The notes: generated by a model from the sequence alone, not told the origin. DNA of 64,000 nt from Geminicoccaceae bacterium (GCA_020638495.1 JACKIN010000011.1:65425-129424), one strand, 5' to 3'; numbered from the stretch's first letter, positions 8,521 to 19,165 are shown. Translations and numbers: made by a program.

Positions 8521-8970
8521 ATGGGCGAGCTCGCGCACGATCTCTACGACGCGGATTTCTACGCCTGGACGCGGGAGCAGGCCGCGGCCCTGCGCCAGCT
8601 CGCGGCCGAGCGGCAGAATCTCCCGATCGACGCCAGCCGGCTCGCGGAGGAGGTCGAGGACTTGGGCAAGGACCAGCGCAATGCCTGCCGCAGCCAGGTC
8701 CGCACGATCATCGAGCATCTCCTGAAGCTCCGGCTCTCGCCTGCCACCGAGCCACGGGCCGGCTGGGAGCGCAGCATCATGATTGCTCGCGCCGCCCTCG
8801 ACGACCGGCTGACCGGCACGCTGGAGCACGATCTCGAGGCCAATCTCGAGCGGCTCTATCGCCAGGCTGCGGCCCTCGCCCGGCAGAGCCTCGAGGCGCA
8901 TGGCGAAACGGACGCCGCGGCCTGCATTCCCGAGCGCTGCCCTTTCACGCTCGACGAGATCAGGGGCTGA
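8521..8970 (+). CDS. DUF29 family protein
   Basis: This 149-residue protein matches the DUF29 pattern: YDADFYAWTREQAAALRQ near the start, then DASRLAEEVEDLGK, then IIEHLLKLRLSP, and a CPFTLDEI end. It is mostly helical and has no signal peptide or membrane segment. AGGGGTGG lies just before the ATG. DUF29 proteins are common in cyanobacteria and alphaproteobacteria and have no established function. The 3' end overlaps the convergent oxidoreductase gene by 11 bases. Confidence 0.88.
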   Translation: MGELAHDLYDADFYAWTREQAAALRQLAAERQNLPIDASRLAEEVEDLGKDQRNACRSQVRTIIEHLLKLRLSPATEPRAGWERSIMIARAALDDRLTGTLEHDLEANLERLYRQAAALARQSLEAHGETDAAACIPERCPFTLDEIRG

Positions 8971-11900
8971 GCGACGCGGCGGCTGGCTTCGGTCGCACGG
9001 GCGTCGTCGCCTCGATGTCGAGCCGCCGCAGCAGGCCCGCCTCCGCCGCCTTCGCCTCCTTCACGTTCCGCTCCTTCACATGGCCGAAGCCGCGAATGCG
9101 CTCGGGCAGGCTGGCGAGCTCGACAGCGACATCGTGGTTCGCCGGCGTGAGCCGGCCGGCGAGGTCGGCGAGCAGGGTTTCGTAGTCCTGGATGAGCTGC
9201 CGTTCCAGCCGACGCTCTGCCGTCCTGCCAAAGGGGTCCCAGGCCGTGCCGCGCAGGCCCTTCAGCCGGGCGAGCAGGCGGAGCACGTGGAGGATCCACG
9301 GGCCATAGCGCCGCTTTTCCGGTCGGCCGGTGCGCGGATCGCGGCTGGCGAGCAGCGGCGGGGCCAGATGGAGCTCGAGCCGCTTCGCCCCCTCGATCTC
9401 GCGGGCGAGCTGGTCGGCGAAGGCGCCGGACGTATAGAGCCGGGCGACCTCGTACTCGTCCTTGTAGGCCATGAGCTTCGCGAGGTTGCGCGCGACCGCC
9501 AAGGCGAGCCGGTCGCTGCCGGGCACGGCCCGCACCTCCACCTCGCGGATACGGCCGACGACGTCGCGGTAGCGCTGCGCATAGGCGGCGTCCTGGTAGG
9601 CCTCGAGCAGGGCCGCGCGGTGGGCGACGATCTCGTCGAGGGTCCGGGGCCCCGGCCGCCGAGGCTCGCCGCGCGAGGCGATCGCCTCGACCGCCTTCGG
9701 GTCATGCGCCGCCCGCCGACCCCAGAGAAAGGCCTCGCGGTTGAAGGCGACCGCCACGCCGTTGATCTCGATGGCGCGCTCGATCGCCTCGGCCGAGAGC
9801 GGCAGCCAGCCCTTCTGCCAGGCGAAGCCGACCAGCATCAGGTTGGCGCCGATGGCATCGCCGAGGAGCCGCGTCGCGAGGCGGCTGGCATCGAGCCGGT
9901 CGGTGGTCGCGGCGGCGTCTTGGATGTCGGCGAGCAGGCGGTCGGCGGGAAAGACCATGTCGGGATCGCGCGTGAAGGCGCCGGTCAGCCGCTCCTCGGT
10001 GTTGATCACCGCCCGCGTCCGATCGCGGTGCATGACCGGCACGGAGCTCCGTCCCGCCGCCACCACCATGTCGCAACCCAGCACCAGATCGGCCGTGCCG
10101 GGTGCGAGGCGCGGCGCGCCGGTGCCGTCCGGCGCGGCCGCCAGCTTGAGGTGCGACACGACGGCACCACCCTTCTGCGCCACGCCGATCATGTCGAGCC
10201 CGGCGACACCCTTGCCTTCGAGATGGGCCGCCATGCCGAGCAGGGCCGCGATCGTGATGACACCCGTCCCGCCGATCCCGGTGACGACGATGCCGAACGG
10301 CCGCTCCAGCGACGGCAGATCGGGCTCGGGCAGGTCGGGGAAATCGGCCGCGGCGCCGACTTTGGTCTTTCGCGGCCGGCCGCCCTTCACCGTGACGAAG
10401 CTCGGGCAGAAGCCCTTCAGGCAGGAGAAGTCCTTGTTGCAGGCGGACTGGTCGATCCGCCGCTTGCGGCCGAGCTCGGTCTCGACCGGCAGGATGGCGA
10501 CGCAGTTCGACTGCACGCCGCAATCGCCACAGCCCTCGCAGACCGCCTCGTTGATGACCACCCGCTCGTCCGGGTCGACCATGGTGCCCTGCTTGCGGCG
10601 GCGCCGCTTCTCGGCAGCACAGGTCTGGTCGTAGACGATGGCGGTCACACCCTCGATGCCGCGCAACCGTCGCTGCACCGCGTCGAGCTCGTCCCGGTGA
10701 TGGAGGCGCACGCCGGGCGCCATCCGGGTGCCGATCGGGTACTTGCCCGGCTCGTCCGAGACGACCACCACCTCCCGCACGCCCTCGGCCTCGAGCAGCC
10801 GGGTGATCGCCGCCACATCGAGGTTGCCGATCTCCATCTTCTGCCCGCCAGTCATGGCGACGGCGTCGTTGACGAGGATCTTCAGCGTGATGCCCTGCCG
10901 CGACGCCACCGCCGCCCGGACCACCATCGAGCCCGAATGGTAGAACGTGCCGTCGCCCATGTTCTGGAAGAGATGCGGCCGGTCGCTGAACGGCGCCGCC
11001 CCGAGCCACGAGCCCCCTTCCCCGCCCATCTGGGTGAAGCCCGAGGTCGCCCGGTCCATCCAGTTGACCATGAAGTGGCAGCCTATCCCGGCCATCGCCC
11101 TGCTGCCCTCGGGTACGTGCGTCGAGCTGCTGTGCGGGCAGCCAGCGCAGAAATAGGGCAGCCGCGCCATGGCCGGCGTGAAGCTCGCCCCGGCGGCGGC
11201 CTCGAGACCGGCCAGGCGCTCGCGAAGCTGCGCATCGTCCTGCCGCTCGAGCAGGCGGCGGGCGACGGCGACGGCGATCTGGTTGCTGTCGAGCTGCCCA
11301 TGCGAGGGGAAGAGCGGTGCGCCCCTCTCGTCCGCCTTGCCGATGATCCGCGGCCGATGGGCGGCGGCATAGAGCAGCCCCTTCATCTGCTCCTCGACGA
11401 GGCCGCGCTTCTCCTCGACCACCATGGCGAGCTCGACCCCGGCCATGGCGCGCTCGAGCCCGACCGGCTCCAGGGGGAAGGTCATGCCGACCTTGTAGAC
11501 GGCGAGCCCCAGCGCCCGGCACCGCGCGTCGTCGAGCCCGAGCGTCTCGAGCGCTGCCGTCACGTCGAGCCAGGACTTGCCCGTGGTGACGATGCCGAGC
11601 CGGGCCCCGGCCGCGCCGTGGGTGATCCGGTCGAGGTGGTTGGCGCGGGCGAAGGCCCGGGCCGCCTCGAGCTTGGTCGTGTGCACCCGCCGCTCGAGCT
11701 CGCCGGCCAGCGCCGGCAGGGACTGGTCGGTGACGAGATCGATATGGCGCGGCCCCGGGCCGACCTCGGTCTCCTCGGGCAGCACGATCGCCGGGCGCTC
11801 CGGGTCCAGCTCGGCCGAGGCCGTGCACTCGACCGTGTCGTGGACGCATTTGAGGCTGACCCAGCCGCCGGTGAAGCGCGACATGGCGATGCCGAGGAGG

Positions 11901-12451
11901 CCATAGTCGAAGATCTCGGCGACGCCCGAGGGGTTGAGGATGGGGACCATGGCGTCGACCATGGCGAACTCGGACTGGTGCGCGGTGGTCGAGCTCTCAC
12001 AGATATGGTCGTCGCCGAGCAGCAGCAGCACGCCGCCCTTGGGGTGGGTGCCGAAGAGGTGGCCGTGGCGGATCGCATCGCCGGAGCGGTCGACGCCCGG
12101 CCCCTTGGCATACCAGATGGCGAAGACGCCGTCATAGGAGGTGGGGCCCAGCATATGCACCTGCTGCGTGCCCTGGCAGGCAGTGGCGGCGAGGTCCTCG
12201 TTGACACCGGGCTGGTGGTGGATGTGGTGCGCCTCGAGCAGCGGCCGGACGTTCTGCAGCTCCTGGTCGTAGGCGCCGAGCGGCGAGCCCCGATAGCCGG
12301 TGATGTAGCCGCCGGTCTTCCAGCCCCGGGCGGCATCGCGGCGGTGCTGCTCCATCGGCAGGCGCACCAGCGCCTGCACGCCGGTCATGAAGACCCGGCC
12401 CCGGTCCTTCCTGTACTTGTCGTCGAGCCGGACCTCGAGCAGCTCCGTCAC
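8960..12451 (-). CDS. Fused indolepyruvate ferredoxin oxidoreductase family protein
   Basis: This 1163-residue enzyme is of the type that oxidatively decarboxylates aryl-pyruvates (or branched 2-oxo acids) to acyl-CoA with ferredoxin as acceptor. An N-terminal alpha-like region is followed by a TPP-binding part (GGEGGSWLG, then MGDGTFYHSG). Iron-sulfur cysteines are at about residues 635-650 (CEGCGDCGVQSNC) and 670-682 (CNKDFSCLKGFC). A gamma-like domain (GIGGTGVITIAALLG) begins near 720, with an additional C-terminal domain. Translation starts at GTG with GGGGAGG six bases before it. It appears monocistronic. Confidence 0.92.
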   Translation of the reverse strand: MTELLEVRLDDKYRKDRGRVFMTGVQALVRLPMEQHRRDAARGWKTGGYITGYRGSPLGAYDQELQNVRPLLEAHHIHHQPGVNEDLAATACQGTQQVHMLGPTSYDGVFAIWYAKGPGVDRSGDAIRHGHLFGTHPKGGVLLLLGDDHICESSTTAHQSEFAMVDAMVPILNPSGVAEIFDYGLLGIAMSRFTGGWVSLKCVHDTVECTASAELDPERPAIVLPEETEVGPGPRHIDLVTDQSLPALAGELERRVHTTKLEAARAFARANHLDRITHGAAGARLGIVTTGKSWLDVTAALETLGLDDARCRALGLAVYKVGMTFPLEPVGLERAMAGVELAMVVEEKRGLVEEQMKGLLYAAAHRPRIIGKADERGAPLFPSHGQLDSNQIAVAVARRLLERQDDAQLRERLAGLEAAAGASFTPAMARLPYFCAGCPHSSSTHVPEGSRAMAGIGCHFMVNWMDRATSGFTQMGGEGGSWLGAAPFSDRPHLFQNMGDGTFYHSGSMVVRAAVASRQGITLKILVNDAVAMTGGQKMEIGNLDVAAITRLLEAEGVREVVVVSDEPGKYPIGTRMAPGVRLHHRDELDAVQRRLRGIEGVTAIVYDQTCAAEKRRRRKQGTMVDPDERVVINEAVCEGCGDCGVQSNCVAILPVETELGRKRRIDQSACNKDFSCLKGFCPSFVTVKGGRPRKTKVGAAADFPDLPEPDLPSLERPFGIVVTGIGGTGVITIAALLGMAAHLEGKGVAGLDMIGVAQKGGAVVSHLKLAAAPDGTGAPRLAPGTADLVLGCDMVVAAGRSSVPVMHRDRTRAVINTEERLTGAFTRDPDMVFPADRLLADIQDAAATTDRLDASRLATRLLGDAIGANLMLVGFAWQKGWLPLSAEAIERAIEINGVAVAFNREAFLWGRRAAHDPKAVEAIASRGEPRRPGPRTLDEIVAHRAALLEAYQDAAYAQRYRDVVGRIREVEVRAVPGSDRLALAVARNLAKLMAYKDEYEVARLYTSGAFADQLAREIEGAKRLELHLAPPLLASRDPRTGRPEKRRYGPWILHVLRLLARLKGLRGTAWDPFGRTAERRLERQLIQDYETLLADLAGRLTPANHDVAVELASLPERIRGFGHVKERNVKEAKAAEAGLLRRLDIEATTPVRPKPAAASLSP

Positions 12452-12495
12452 ACTTCGCCTCCCCGATACAGCCGGTCAGGGATAGCAGCCGCGGG

Positions 12496-12514
12496 GCCGG
12501 GCATAAAGCCCGGC
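12496..12514 (-). terminator. Hairpin between lipoprotein and oxidoreductase genes
   Basis: GCCGGGC-N5-GCCCGGC forms a perfect 7-bp stem with an ATAAA loop. It lies 10 bases beyond the stop of the lipoprotein gene on the same strand and before the next gene starts. There is no T-tract, so it may be a pause or RNA-stability element rather than a full intrinsic terminator. Confidence 0.4.
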
Positions 12515-12524
12515 GCGCGGATCG

Positions 12525-14132
12525 CTACGGCGGCGGAACGCGGCTCACGGGCAACTCGTAGATGCCGGCATTGGTCATGATGTGCCGGCCATCCGGCGTC
12601 AGCGCGAGCCCCCGGCGCAGCTCCGCCCGCCGATCATCGTCCTCGGCATCGCAGCGCCAGATCTCGCGCCAGGTGGCGGTGTCCCAGACGACACAGCCGA
12701 CGAAGCCGGCGACGAGGCGGCTGCCGTCCGCGGAAAAGGCGAGCACCGGTGGCATGGGCCGCGCCAGATACCGGCCGTCGCTCGACTGCAGCGGCTCGCC
12801 GCCGTTCGCGCCGTAGAACCGGTAGCCGACCGGGATCTCCAGTGCCGTCGCACCCAGCGCCGTCGACAGCAGAATGGGCGAAAGCGCCTGCAGCCGCGGG
12901 CTGCCGGAGTCGTCGGCAGCGACCTCGAGCAGCCGGACGAATGGACCGTCGAGGAGGGCGACACGGCCGCCCGCCGCATCGAGCGCCAACTGGCCGGCAC
13001 GATCCGGCCGGAAGTAGGACGGCACGAAGGGCAGGGCACTCGGCGCCGTGGCCTCCGCGATGTCGAGGACCGAGAGATCGTCGGTGCTGCGAAGCAGCAG
13101 GATGCGCCGGTCGATGCCCGCGAGGCACGACTGCACCAGATGACGGCCATCGGTGACGCCGAGCGGTGCGGTGCAGCCCCAGAGCCGCATCGGCGGGTCG
13201 CCGGCGACCAGGAGCGCGCCAGTCAGCCGATCCTGGATCGCGACGGCACCTTGCCCGTCGGCGAGGGCGACGCGCGTCGCGTCGATGGCTGCCAGCCAGC
13301 GTCCGCCGGCAGCACGACCGCCTCCTTCATCGCCGAATAGCCGGCGGGCGAGACCGGTCGCGGGCTCCCAGGAGCAGAGGCCGCCGTCCATATCGGCGAC
13401 GAGCAGCCGCTCCTCGCCCGAGAAGAGCTCCGCCCGCGCGATCTCGACCTCGCTGCCCGATGGCTGTTGCAGCCGGCCGCAGAGGGGTGTCGTCGCATAG
13501 AGACGGCCTACGGTCCCGCCGTCGACGCTTGCGTGAACGAGAATGTCGCTCGCCGTGCGCAGCGCCACGAGGCTGCCGCCGGGCGAGACGACCGGCAGCG
13601 AGGGGGGCCGGTCCGCGTCCTGCCCGATCGAGGCGGTCTGCCAGCCGACGATCTTCCAAAGTCGCCCCGTGGGCCGATCCTGGGCGAGCGGCGCCAGCGT
13701 GCCGCTGCCGTGCGTGCCCTGCACCTGGTGTCGATCGTCGGTCGACCAGAGCACCGAGCCGAGCACGGTCCCGGCATCGTCATACCCGACGACGATGAAG
13801 TGATCCTCGGCCCCGAGTCGGCGAATGCCCGGTAGCGGCACGGGCACCGGAACGGCCGGCAGGATCGCGATGAAGGGCAATCGACCGGTGTCGCCGGTCA
13901 GGTAGAAGGCCTCGAGCCGGCCATCGAGGAAGCTCGCCATGGGCGGGCCGTAGGCGGCATGCACCGCCGCACGATCGCCAGCCGAAGCCTGCAGGGTCAG
14001 GACCTCCTCGACCTCGTACTGCCGGCCGCTCGGCAGGATCGGTGGCAACGGTATGCAGCCTGCCACCACCATGCCGAGCGCGATCGCAAGAGAGAAACGG
14101 GCCAGCCGGCGCATGATCGCGATGCCCTTCAT
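12525..14132 (-). CDS. Lipoprotein with propeller-like repeats, function unknown
   Basis: This 535-residue protein has a lipoprotein signal: positively charged MRRLARF, a hydrophobic stretch, then the lipobox VVAGC at about residues 21-25. The mature part consists of repeated beta-rich segments such as GSLVALRTASDILVHASV, LAFSADGSRLVAGFVGCVVWD and LALTPDGRHIMTNAGIY. These resemble WD40/YVTN-type propeller blades. It is probably anchored on the periplasmic side of a membrane. An in-frame ATG at 14112-14114 with AAGGGC before it is an alternative start. No family could be named. Confidence 0.75.
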   Translation of the reverse strand: MKGIAIMRRLARFSLAIALGMVVAGCIPLPPILPSGRQYEVEEVLTLQASAGDRAAVHAAYGPPMASFLDGRLEAFYLTGDTGRLPFIAILPAVPVPVPLPGIRRLGAEDHFIVVGYDDAGTVLGSVLWSTDDRHQVQGTHGSGTLAPLAQDRPTGRLWKIVGWQTASIGQDADRPPSLPVVSPGGSLVALRTASDILVHASVDGGTVGRLYATTPLCGRLQQPSGSEVEIARAELFSGEERLLVADMDGGLCSWEPATGLARRLFGDEGGGRAAGGRWLAAIDATRVALADGQGAVAIQDRLTGALLVAGDPPMRLWGCTAPLGVTDGRHLVQSCLAGIDRRILLLRSTDDLSVLDIAEATAPSALPFVPSYFRPDRAGQLALDAAGGRVALLDGPFVRLLEVAADDSGSPRLQALSPILLSTALGATALEIPVGYRFYGANGGEPLQSSDGRYLARPMPPVLAFSADGSRLVAGFVGCVVWDTATWREIWRCDAEDDDRRAELRRGLALTPDGRHIMTNAGIYELPVSRVPPP

Positions 14133-14169
14133 GTCGGACGCCCGCTGATCCTAGCCACGCATCGGCAAG

Positions 14170-14187
14170 AATGCATCTTTTTGCATT
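14170..14187. promoter_or_regulatory. Inverted repeat AATGCA-N6-TGCATT
   Basis: A perfect 6-bp inverted repeat with a TCTTTT centre lies in the divergent gap between the lipoprotein gene and the polyphosphate:AMP phosphotransferase gene. It is AT-rich against a GC-rich background. It could be an operator serving either gene. No known regulator consensus was recognised. Confidence 0.35.
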
Positions 14188-14254
14188 GATCGGTTGCTCC
14201 CGCCGCCACCACTCCCCATGGGCGCAGCAGTGGCCTGTCCATCGATTGACCCGC

Positions 14255-14283
14255 TGCGCCCAGTTCGCGCAGAAATGGGCGCA
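14255..14283 (+). promoter_or_regulatory. Stem-loop in the leader of the polyphosphate:AMP phosphotransferase gene
   Basis: TGCGCCCA (14255-14262) pairs with TGGGCGCA (14276-14283) across a 13-base loop. The stem ends 21 bases before the chosen ATG. A third copy of TGGGCGCA lies at 14219-14226. If transcribed, the stem would fold just ahead of the ribosome-binding site. Confidence 0.35.
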
Positions 14284-14304
14284 GGTGCTGACAGGGGGAC
14301 CGGA

Positions 14305-15777
<1,473 letters not shown>

Positions 15778-15781
15778 GGCC

Positions 15782-16210
15782 CTACCAGGAGATGAAGATC
15801 CCGACCTCGCCGAGCATGCCGCCCGGATAGTTGAGGACCTGCGCCTTCGCCTTGTAGCCGAGCGGCTCGAGCTCCTTCTCGTAGACCTCGATCGCCCGCT
15901 TGGCGAAGCCGGTCAGTGTCTTCGGCCAGTCGGGGTCGAAGTTGTTGATCGCGCGGCCCTTGTCGGTGCACCAGTCCGCCGGGAAGCGGACCACCAGCAG
16001 CTCGTTCTTGCCCTGATTGACAGCGTTGGCGATCGCCCGGTTGAGCCGCTCCTGCCACTCGGGATGCAGGTCGCGCTCGGCGAAGGCCTTCTGCAGGTCC
16101 TCCTCGTGGTGCTGCTTCTGCTTGAGCTGCTCCATCGCCTCGCGCAGCTTCGCGCGCTCGATCTCCTCGGCCCGCTTGCGAATCTCCGCAGGGGTCACGA
16201 CACCGGTCAT
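15782..16210 (-). CDS. Conserved hypothetical protein
   Basis: This 142-residue soluble protein has an N-terminal charged helix (about residues 8-50, IRKRAEEIERAKLREAMEQL, probably coiled coil). A globular part follows with LLVVRFPADWCTDKGRAINN and ends in GEVGIFISW. There is no signal peptide or membrane segment. The composition and frame are coding-like, but I do not recognise the family and assign no function. It converges on the phosphotransferase gene with a 4-base gap. Confidence 0.75.
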   Translation of the reverse strand: MTGVVTPAEIRKRAEEIERAKLREAMEQLKQKQHHEEDLQKAFAERDLHPEWQERLNRAIANAVNQGKNELLVVRFPADWCTDKGRAINNFDPDWPKTLTGFAKRAIEVYEKELEPLGYKAKAQVLNYPGGMLGEVGIFISW

Positions 16211-16306
16211 GGTTCAGCCCATCCTCGTCAGTGCAACGTTCGTCGACCGGAGTCTATCCGACCCCCGAGACCGGAACCAGTGCGTCGAGTGACGCGGCGG
16301 TGCGGT

Positions 16307-16786
16307 TCAGCCCGGCTCGCGCCACTGGACGACGGCAGCGGCCGCGATGGCGTAGACGACGTGGCCGACCAGCGCCACCCAGGTGATGCCGATGAAGCCC
16401 AGGAAGGCCGGCTGGCCGGCGACCAGGTGGGCCATGATGAAGAGGGCGAAGATCCAGAGCCCGACGCCGTAGATCGCCGAGGTCAGCCACCAGGGCCAGG
16501 TCGGGGTCAGCCGTAGGGCGATCGGGCGGGCGATCAGCATCCAGCCGAGCGGATAGCCGACGAGCCCGGCCAGATAGTGGAGCGCGTGGGCGCCGGGCGC
16601 CCAGGGTGCCCCGAGCAGCACCTGGATGACGTTGTTGGCGAGCGGCACCGGCGCCAGGTTGGCGAAGCCGAGGCCCGGGCTCAGGCTCTGCCCGAAGAGG
16701 TCGAAGGCGGCGGTGGCGACGGCACCGGCGAGCAGCATGGTGAGGAGACGGTCGGCGCCGAAGAGCGGGCGATCGGTGGCAGCCAT
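16307..16786 (-). CDS. Small integral membrane protein, function unknown
   Basis: This 159-residue protein has four or five hydrophobic segments, for example LLTMLLAGAVATAAFDLFG, SAIYGVGLWIFALFIMAHLV and ITWVALVGHVVYAIAAAAVV. The ATG at 16784-16786 has GGAGGG seven bases before it. It lies 98 bases beyond dihydroorotase on the same strand, so it could be a distal member of the pyr transcript. No catalytic motif or known family was recognised. Confidence 0.75.
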   Translation of the reverse strand: MAATDRPLFGADRLLTMLLAGAVATAAFDLFGQSLSPGLGFANLAPVPLANNVIQVLLGAPWAPGAHALHYLAGLVGYPLGWMLIARPIALRLTPTWPWWLTSAIYGVGLWIFALFIMAHLVAGQPAFLGFIGITWVALVGHVVYAIAAAAVVQWREPG

Positions 16787-16884
16787 GGTCGGACCCTCCG
16801 GCTGTTGCGCATGCCCGGGCGGTATGCCGCCATCGCTCCGCTCGCGACAACTCACGAGGTGGATAGCGAGCCGTGAGCCGGCGC

Positions 16885-18168
16885 CTATGCCGTGAAGCGG
16901 TGCACCACCCGGCCGTCGACCATGGTCAGCAGCACCCGGCCCTGGACCAGACGACCCTCGAAGGCGGTGTTCTTGGCGAGGCTGGAGAGCCCGGCCTCGG
17001 TGATCTTCCAGGGGCGCTCGGCATCGAAGAGAGTGAGATCGGCCGCGGCACCCTGGGCCAGCCGGCCGGCCTCGAGGCCGAGCAGGTCTGCCGGCGCCAC
17101 CGTCAGCTTGCGCAGGAGATCGAGCAGGCTCATCTGGCCCTCGTGCACCAGGCGCAGGCTCACCGGCAGCATGGTCTCGACCCCGATCACGCCGAACTCG
17201 GCCTGGGCCATGGGCAGCCGCTTGCTGTCCTGGTCCTGGGGCGAGTGGTCGCTGGCGATGACGTCGATGGTGCCGTCGACCAGCCCCTCGACCACGGCCT
17301 CCCGGTCCGCCTCGGCGCGCAAGGGCGGGCTGACCTTGGCGAAGGTGCGGTAGCCCTCGACCTCGAGCTCGTTCAGCGCCAGGTGATGCGGCGTGGTCTC
17401 GCAGGTGACGCGCAGGCCCTCCGCCTTGGCCCGGCGGACGGCGTCGATCGCCGCCCTGGTCGAGATGTGGGCGACGTGGTAGCGCGCACCGGTCGCGCGC
17501 ACGAGATGCAGGTCGCGCTCGACCATCATGACCTCGGCGATCGCCGGGATGCCCCGCAGGCCGAGGCGAACGGCGATGGCCCCTTCGTTGACGACGCCCC
17601 CCGATGCGAGGCTCGGCTCCTCGGGGTGCTGCACGACGAGGAGATCGAGAGCGCTCGCATAGGCCAGCGCCCGCTGCATGACCCGGGCATCGGCGAGCGC
17701 CTGCTCGGCATCGGTGAAGGCCACGGCACCGGCTTCCTTGAGCAGCGCCAGCTCCGCGAGCTCCCGTCCCTCGAGCCCCTTGGTCAGCGCGGCGTAGGGG
17801 TAGACCTTGACCGACTTGAGCTGGCGCGCCCGGCGGGCGACGAACTCGAGCATCGCCGGGTCGTCGATCGGCGGCCGCGTGTTCGGCAGGACGGCGACCG
17901 ACGTGACGCCGCCCGCGGCCGCGGCCCGGATGCCAGAGGCGAGCCGCTCCTTGTGCTCGGTGCCGGGCTCGCCGAAATGCACCCGCATGTCGACGAGGCC
18001 CGGACAGAGGCAAGCCCCCTCGCCGGCCACGATCTCCACCCCGTCCGGGCGGTCGACGCTCGGCCCGAATGCGGCGATCCTGCCCTGCTGGACCAGCAGC
18101 TCGCCCGGCGCATCGAGCCCGGTCGCCGGATCGAGCAGGCGGACAGCGGTGAAGAGCAACGGCCTCAT
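16885..18168 (-). CDS. pyrC: Dihydroorotase-family protein (PyrC, probably non-canonical)
   Basis: This 427-residue amidohydrolase belongs to the type I dihydroorotase group for pyrimidine synthesis. The usual HxH metal motif is changed: PGLVDMRVHFGEPG has Arg where the first His is expected. Other ligand positions are present: HPEEP, AHISTRAAI and the Asp of ASDHSPQ. In alphaproteobacteria the copy beside pyrB is often such a divergent or inactive homologue that supports PyrB, with a true dihydroorotase elsewhere (known for the group; inferred here). The ATG overlaps the pyrB stop (ATGA, 18165-18168). Confidence 0.9.
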   Translation of the reverse strand: MRPLLFTAVRLLDPATGLDAPGELLVQQGRIAAFGPSVDRPDGVEIVAGEGACLCPGLVDMRVHFGEPGTEHKERLASGIRAAAAGGVTSVAVLPNTRPPIDDPAMLEFVARRARQLKSVKVYPYAALTKGLEGRELAELALLKEAGAVAFTDAEQALADARVMQRALAYASALDLLVVQHPEEPSLASGGVVNEGAIAVRLGLRGIPAIAEVMMVERDLHLVRATGARYHVAHISTRAAIDAVRRAKAEGLRVTCETTPHHLALNELEVEGYRTFAKVSPPLRAEADREAVVEGLVDGTIDVIASDHSPQDQDSKRLPMAQAEFGVIGVETMLPVSLRLVHEGQMSLLDLLRKLTVAPADLLGLEAGRLAQGAAADLTLFDAERPWKITEAGLSSLAKNTAFEGRLVQGRVLLTMVDGRVVHRFTA

Positions 18169-19109
18169 GCGGCCGCTCGCCAGTCGCGGGTGAGCAGGTC
18201 GAGGCAGGCCATGCGCACCGCCACGCCCATCTCGACCTGGTCGAGGATCGCGCTCCGGTCGATGTCGTCGGCGATGACCCCGTCGATCTCGACGCCGCGG
18301 TTCATCGGCCCGGGATGCATGATGAGCGCGTCGGGCGCGGCGTGCGCCAGCTTCTCCCGGGTCAGGCCGTAGAGATGGAAATACTCGCGCACCGAAGGCA
18401 CGTAGCTGCCCTGCATCCGCTCGTTCTGCAGGCGCAGCATCATGACGATGTCGCAGCCCTGGAGCCCCTTCGCCATGTCGGTGAAGAGCTCGCAGCCGAA
18501 GGTCGAGAAGGCCCTCGGCAGCAGCGTCGGCGGCCCGATCAGTCGGACGCTGGCCCCCATGGCCAGCAGCAGGAGGATGTTGGAGCGCGCCACCCGGCTG
18601 TGGCGGACATCGCCGCAGATGGCGACGGTGAGCCCCTCGAGCCGCCCCTTGCGACGGCGAATGGTGAGGGCATCCAGCAGCGCCTGGGTCGGATGCTCGT
18701 GGCTGCCGTCGCCGGCATTGATCACCGAGCAGTTGACGTGGCGGGCGAGGAGCGACACCGCACCGCTGTCCTGGTGGCGGACGACCAGCACGTCCGGGCG
18801 CATGGCGTTGAGCGTCATCGCCGTGTCGATCAGCGTCTCGCCCTTCTTTATCGACGAGCCCTGGACCGCCATGTTGACGACGTCGGCGCCCAGTCGCTTG
18901 CCGGCCAGCTCGAACGAGGTCAGCGTGCGGGTCGAGCTCTCGAAGAAGAGGTTGATCTGGGTCAGCCCGTCGAGCAGCTGCAGCTTCTTCGCCGGGCGCC
19001 GGTTGAGATCGACATAGCGATCGGCGCAATCGAGCAGATCGGCGATCTCCCAGGGCTGCAGCCCCTCGATCCCGAGCAGATGCTTCTGGCGGAACGTCAG
19101 GTCGATCAT
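18165..19109 (-). CDS. pyrB: Aspartate carbamoyltransferase catalytic subunit
   Basis: This enzyme makes carbamoyl-aspartate in pyrimidine synthesis. It has 314 residues from the ATG at 19107-19109. A GTG 39 bases earlier would add a non-conserved leader. The carbamoyl-phosphate loop FFESSTRTLTSFE is at residues 55-67, and HPTQALLD (around 139) and GDVRHSRVARSN are also present. It is translationally coupled to the following dihydroorotase-like gene. No pyrI regulatory subunit is adjacent, as is usual for this group. Confidence 0.96.
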   Translation of the reverse strand: MIDLTFRQKHLLGIEGLQPWEIADLLDCADRYVDLNRRPAKKLQLLDGLTQINLFFESSTRTLTSFELAGKRLGADVVNMAVQGSSIKKGETLIDTAMTLNAMRPDVLVVRHQDSGAVSLLARHVNCSVINAGDGSHEHPTQALLDALTIRRRKGRLEGLTVAICGDVRHSRVARSNILLLLAMGASVRLIGPPTLLPRAFSTFGCELFTDMAKGLQGCDIVMMLRLQNERMQGSYVPSVREYFHLYGLTREKLAHAAPDALIMHPGPMNRGVEIDGVIADDIDRSAILDQVEMGVAVRMACLDLLTRDWRAAA

Positions 19110-19165
19110 GGCGCGGTTATGCGCGCCCGGCGGCGGCCCGACAAGCACCCGCTCGCACAGAACTG

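Noticed and set aside
8900..12580. A 1226-codon plus-strand open frame opposite the indolepyruvate oxidoreductase
   Set aside because: The minus-strand protein has TPP and iron-sulfur motifs. The plus-strand product is repetitive and Arg/Asp/His-rich with no domain.
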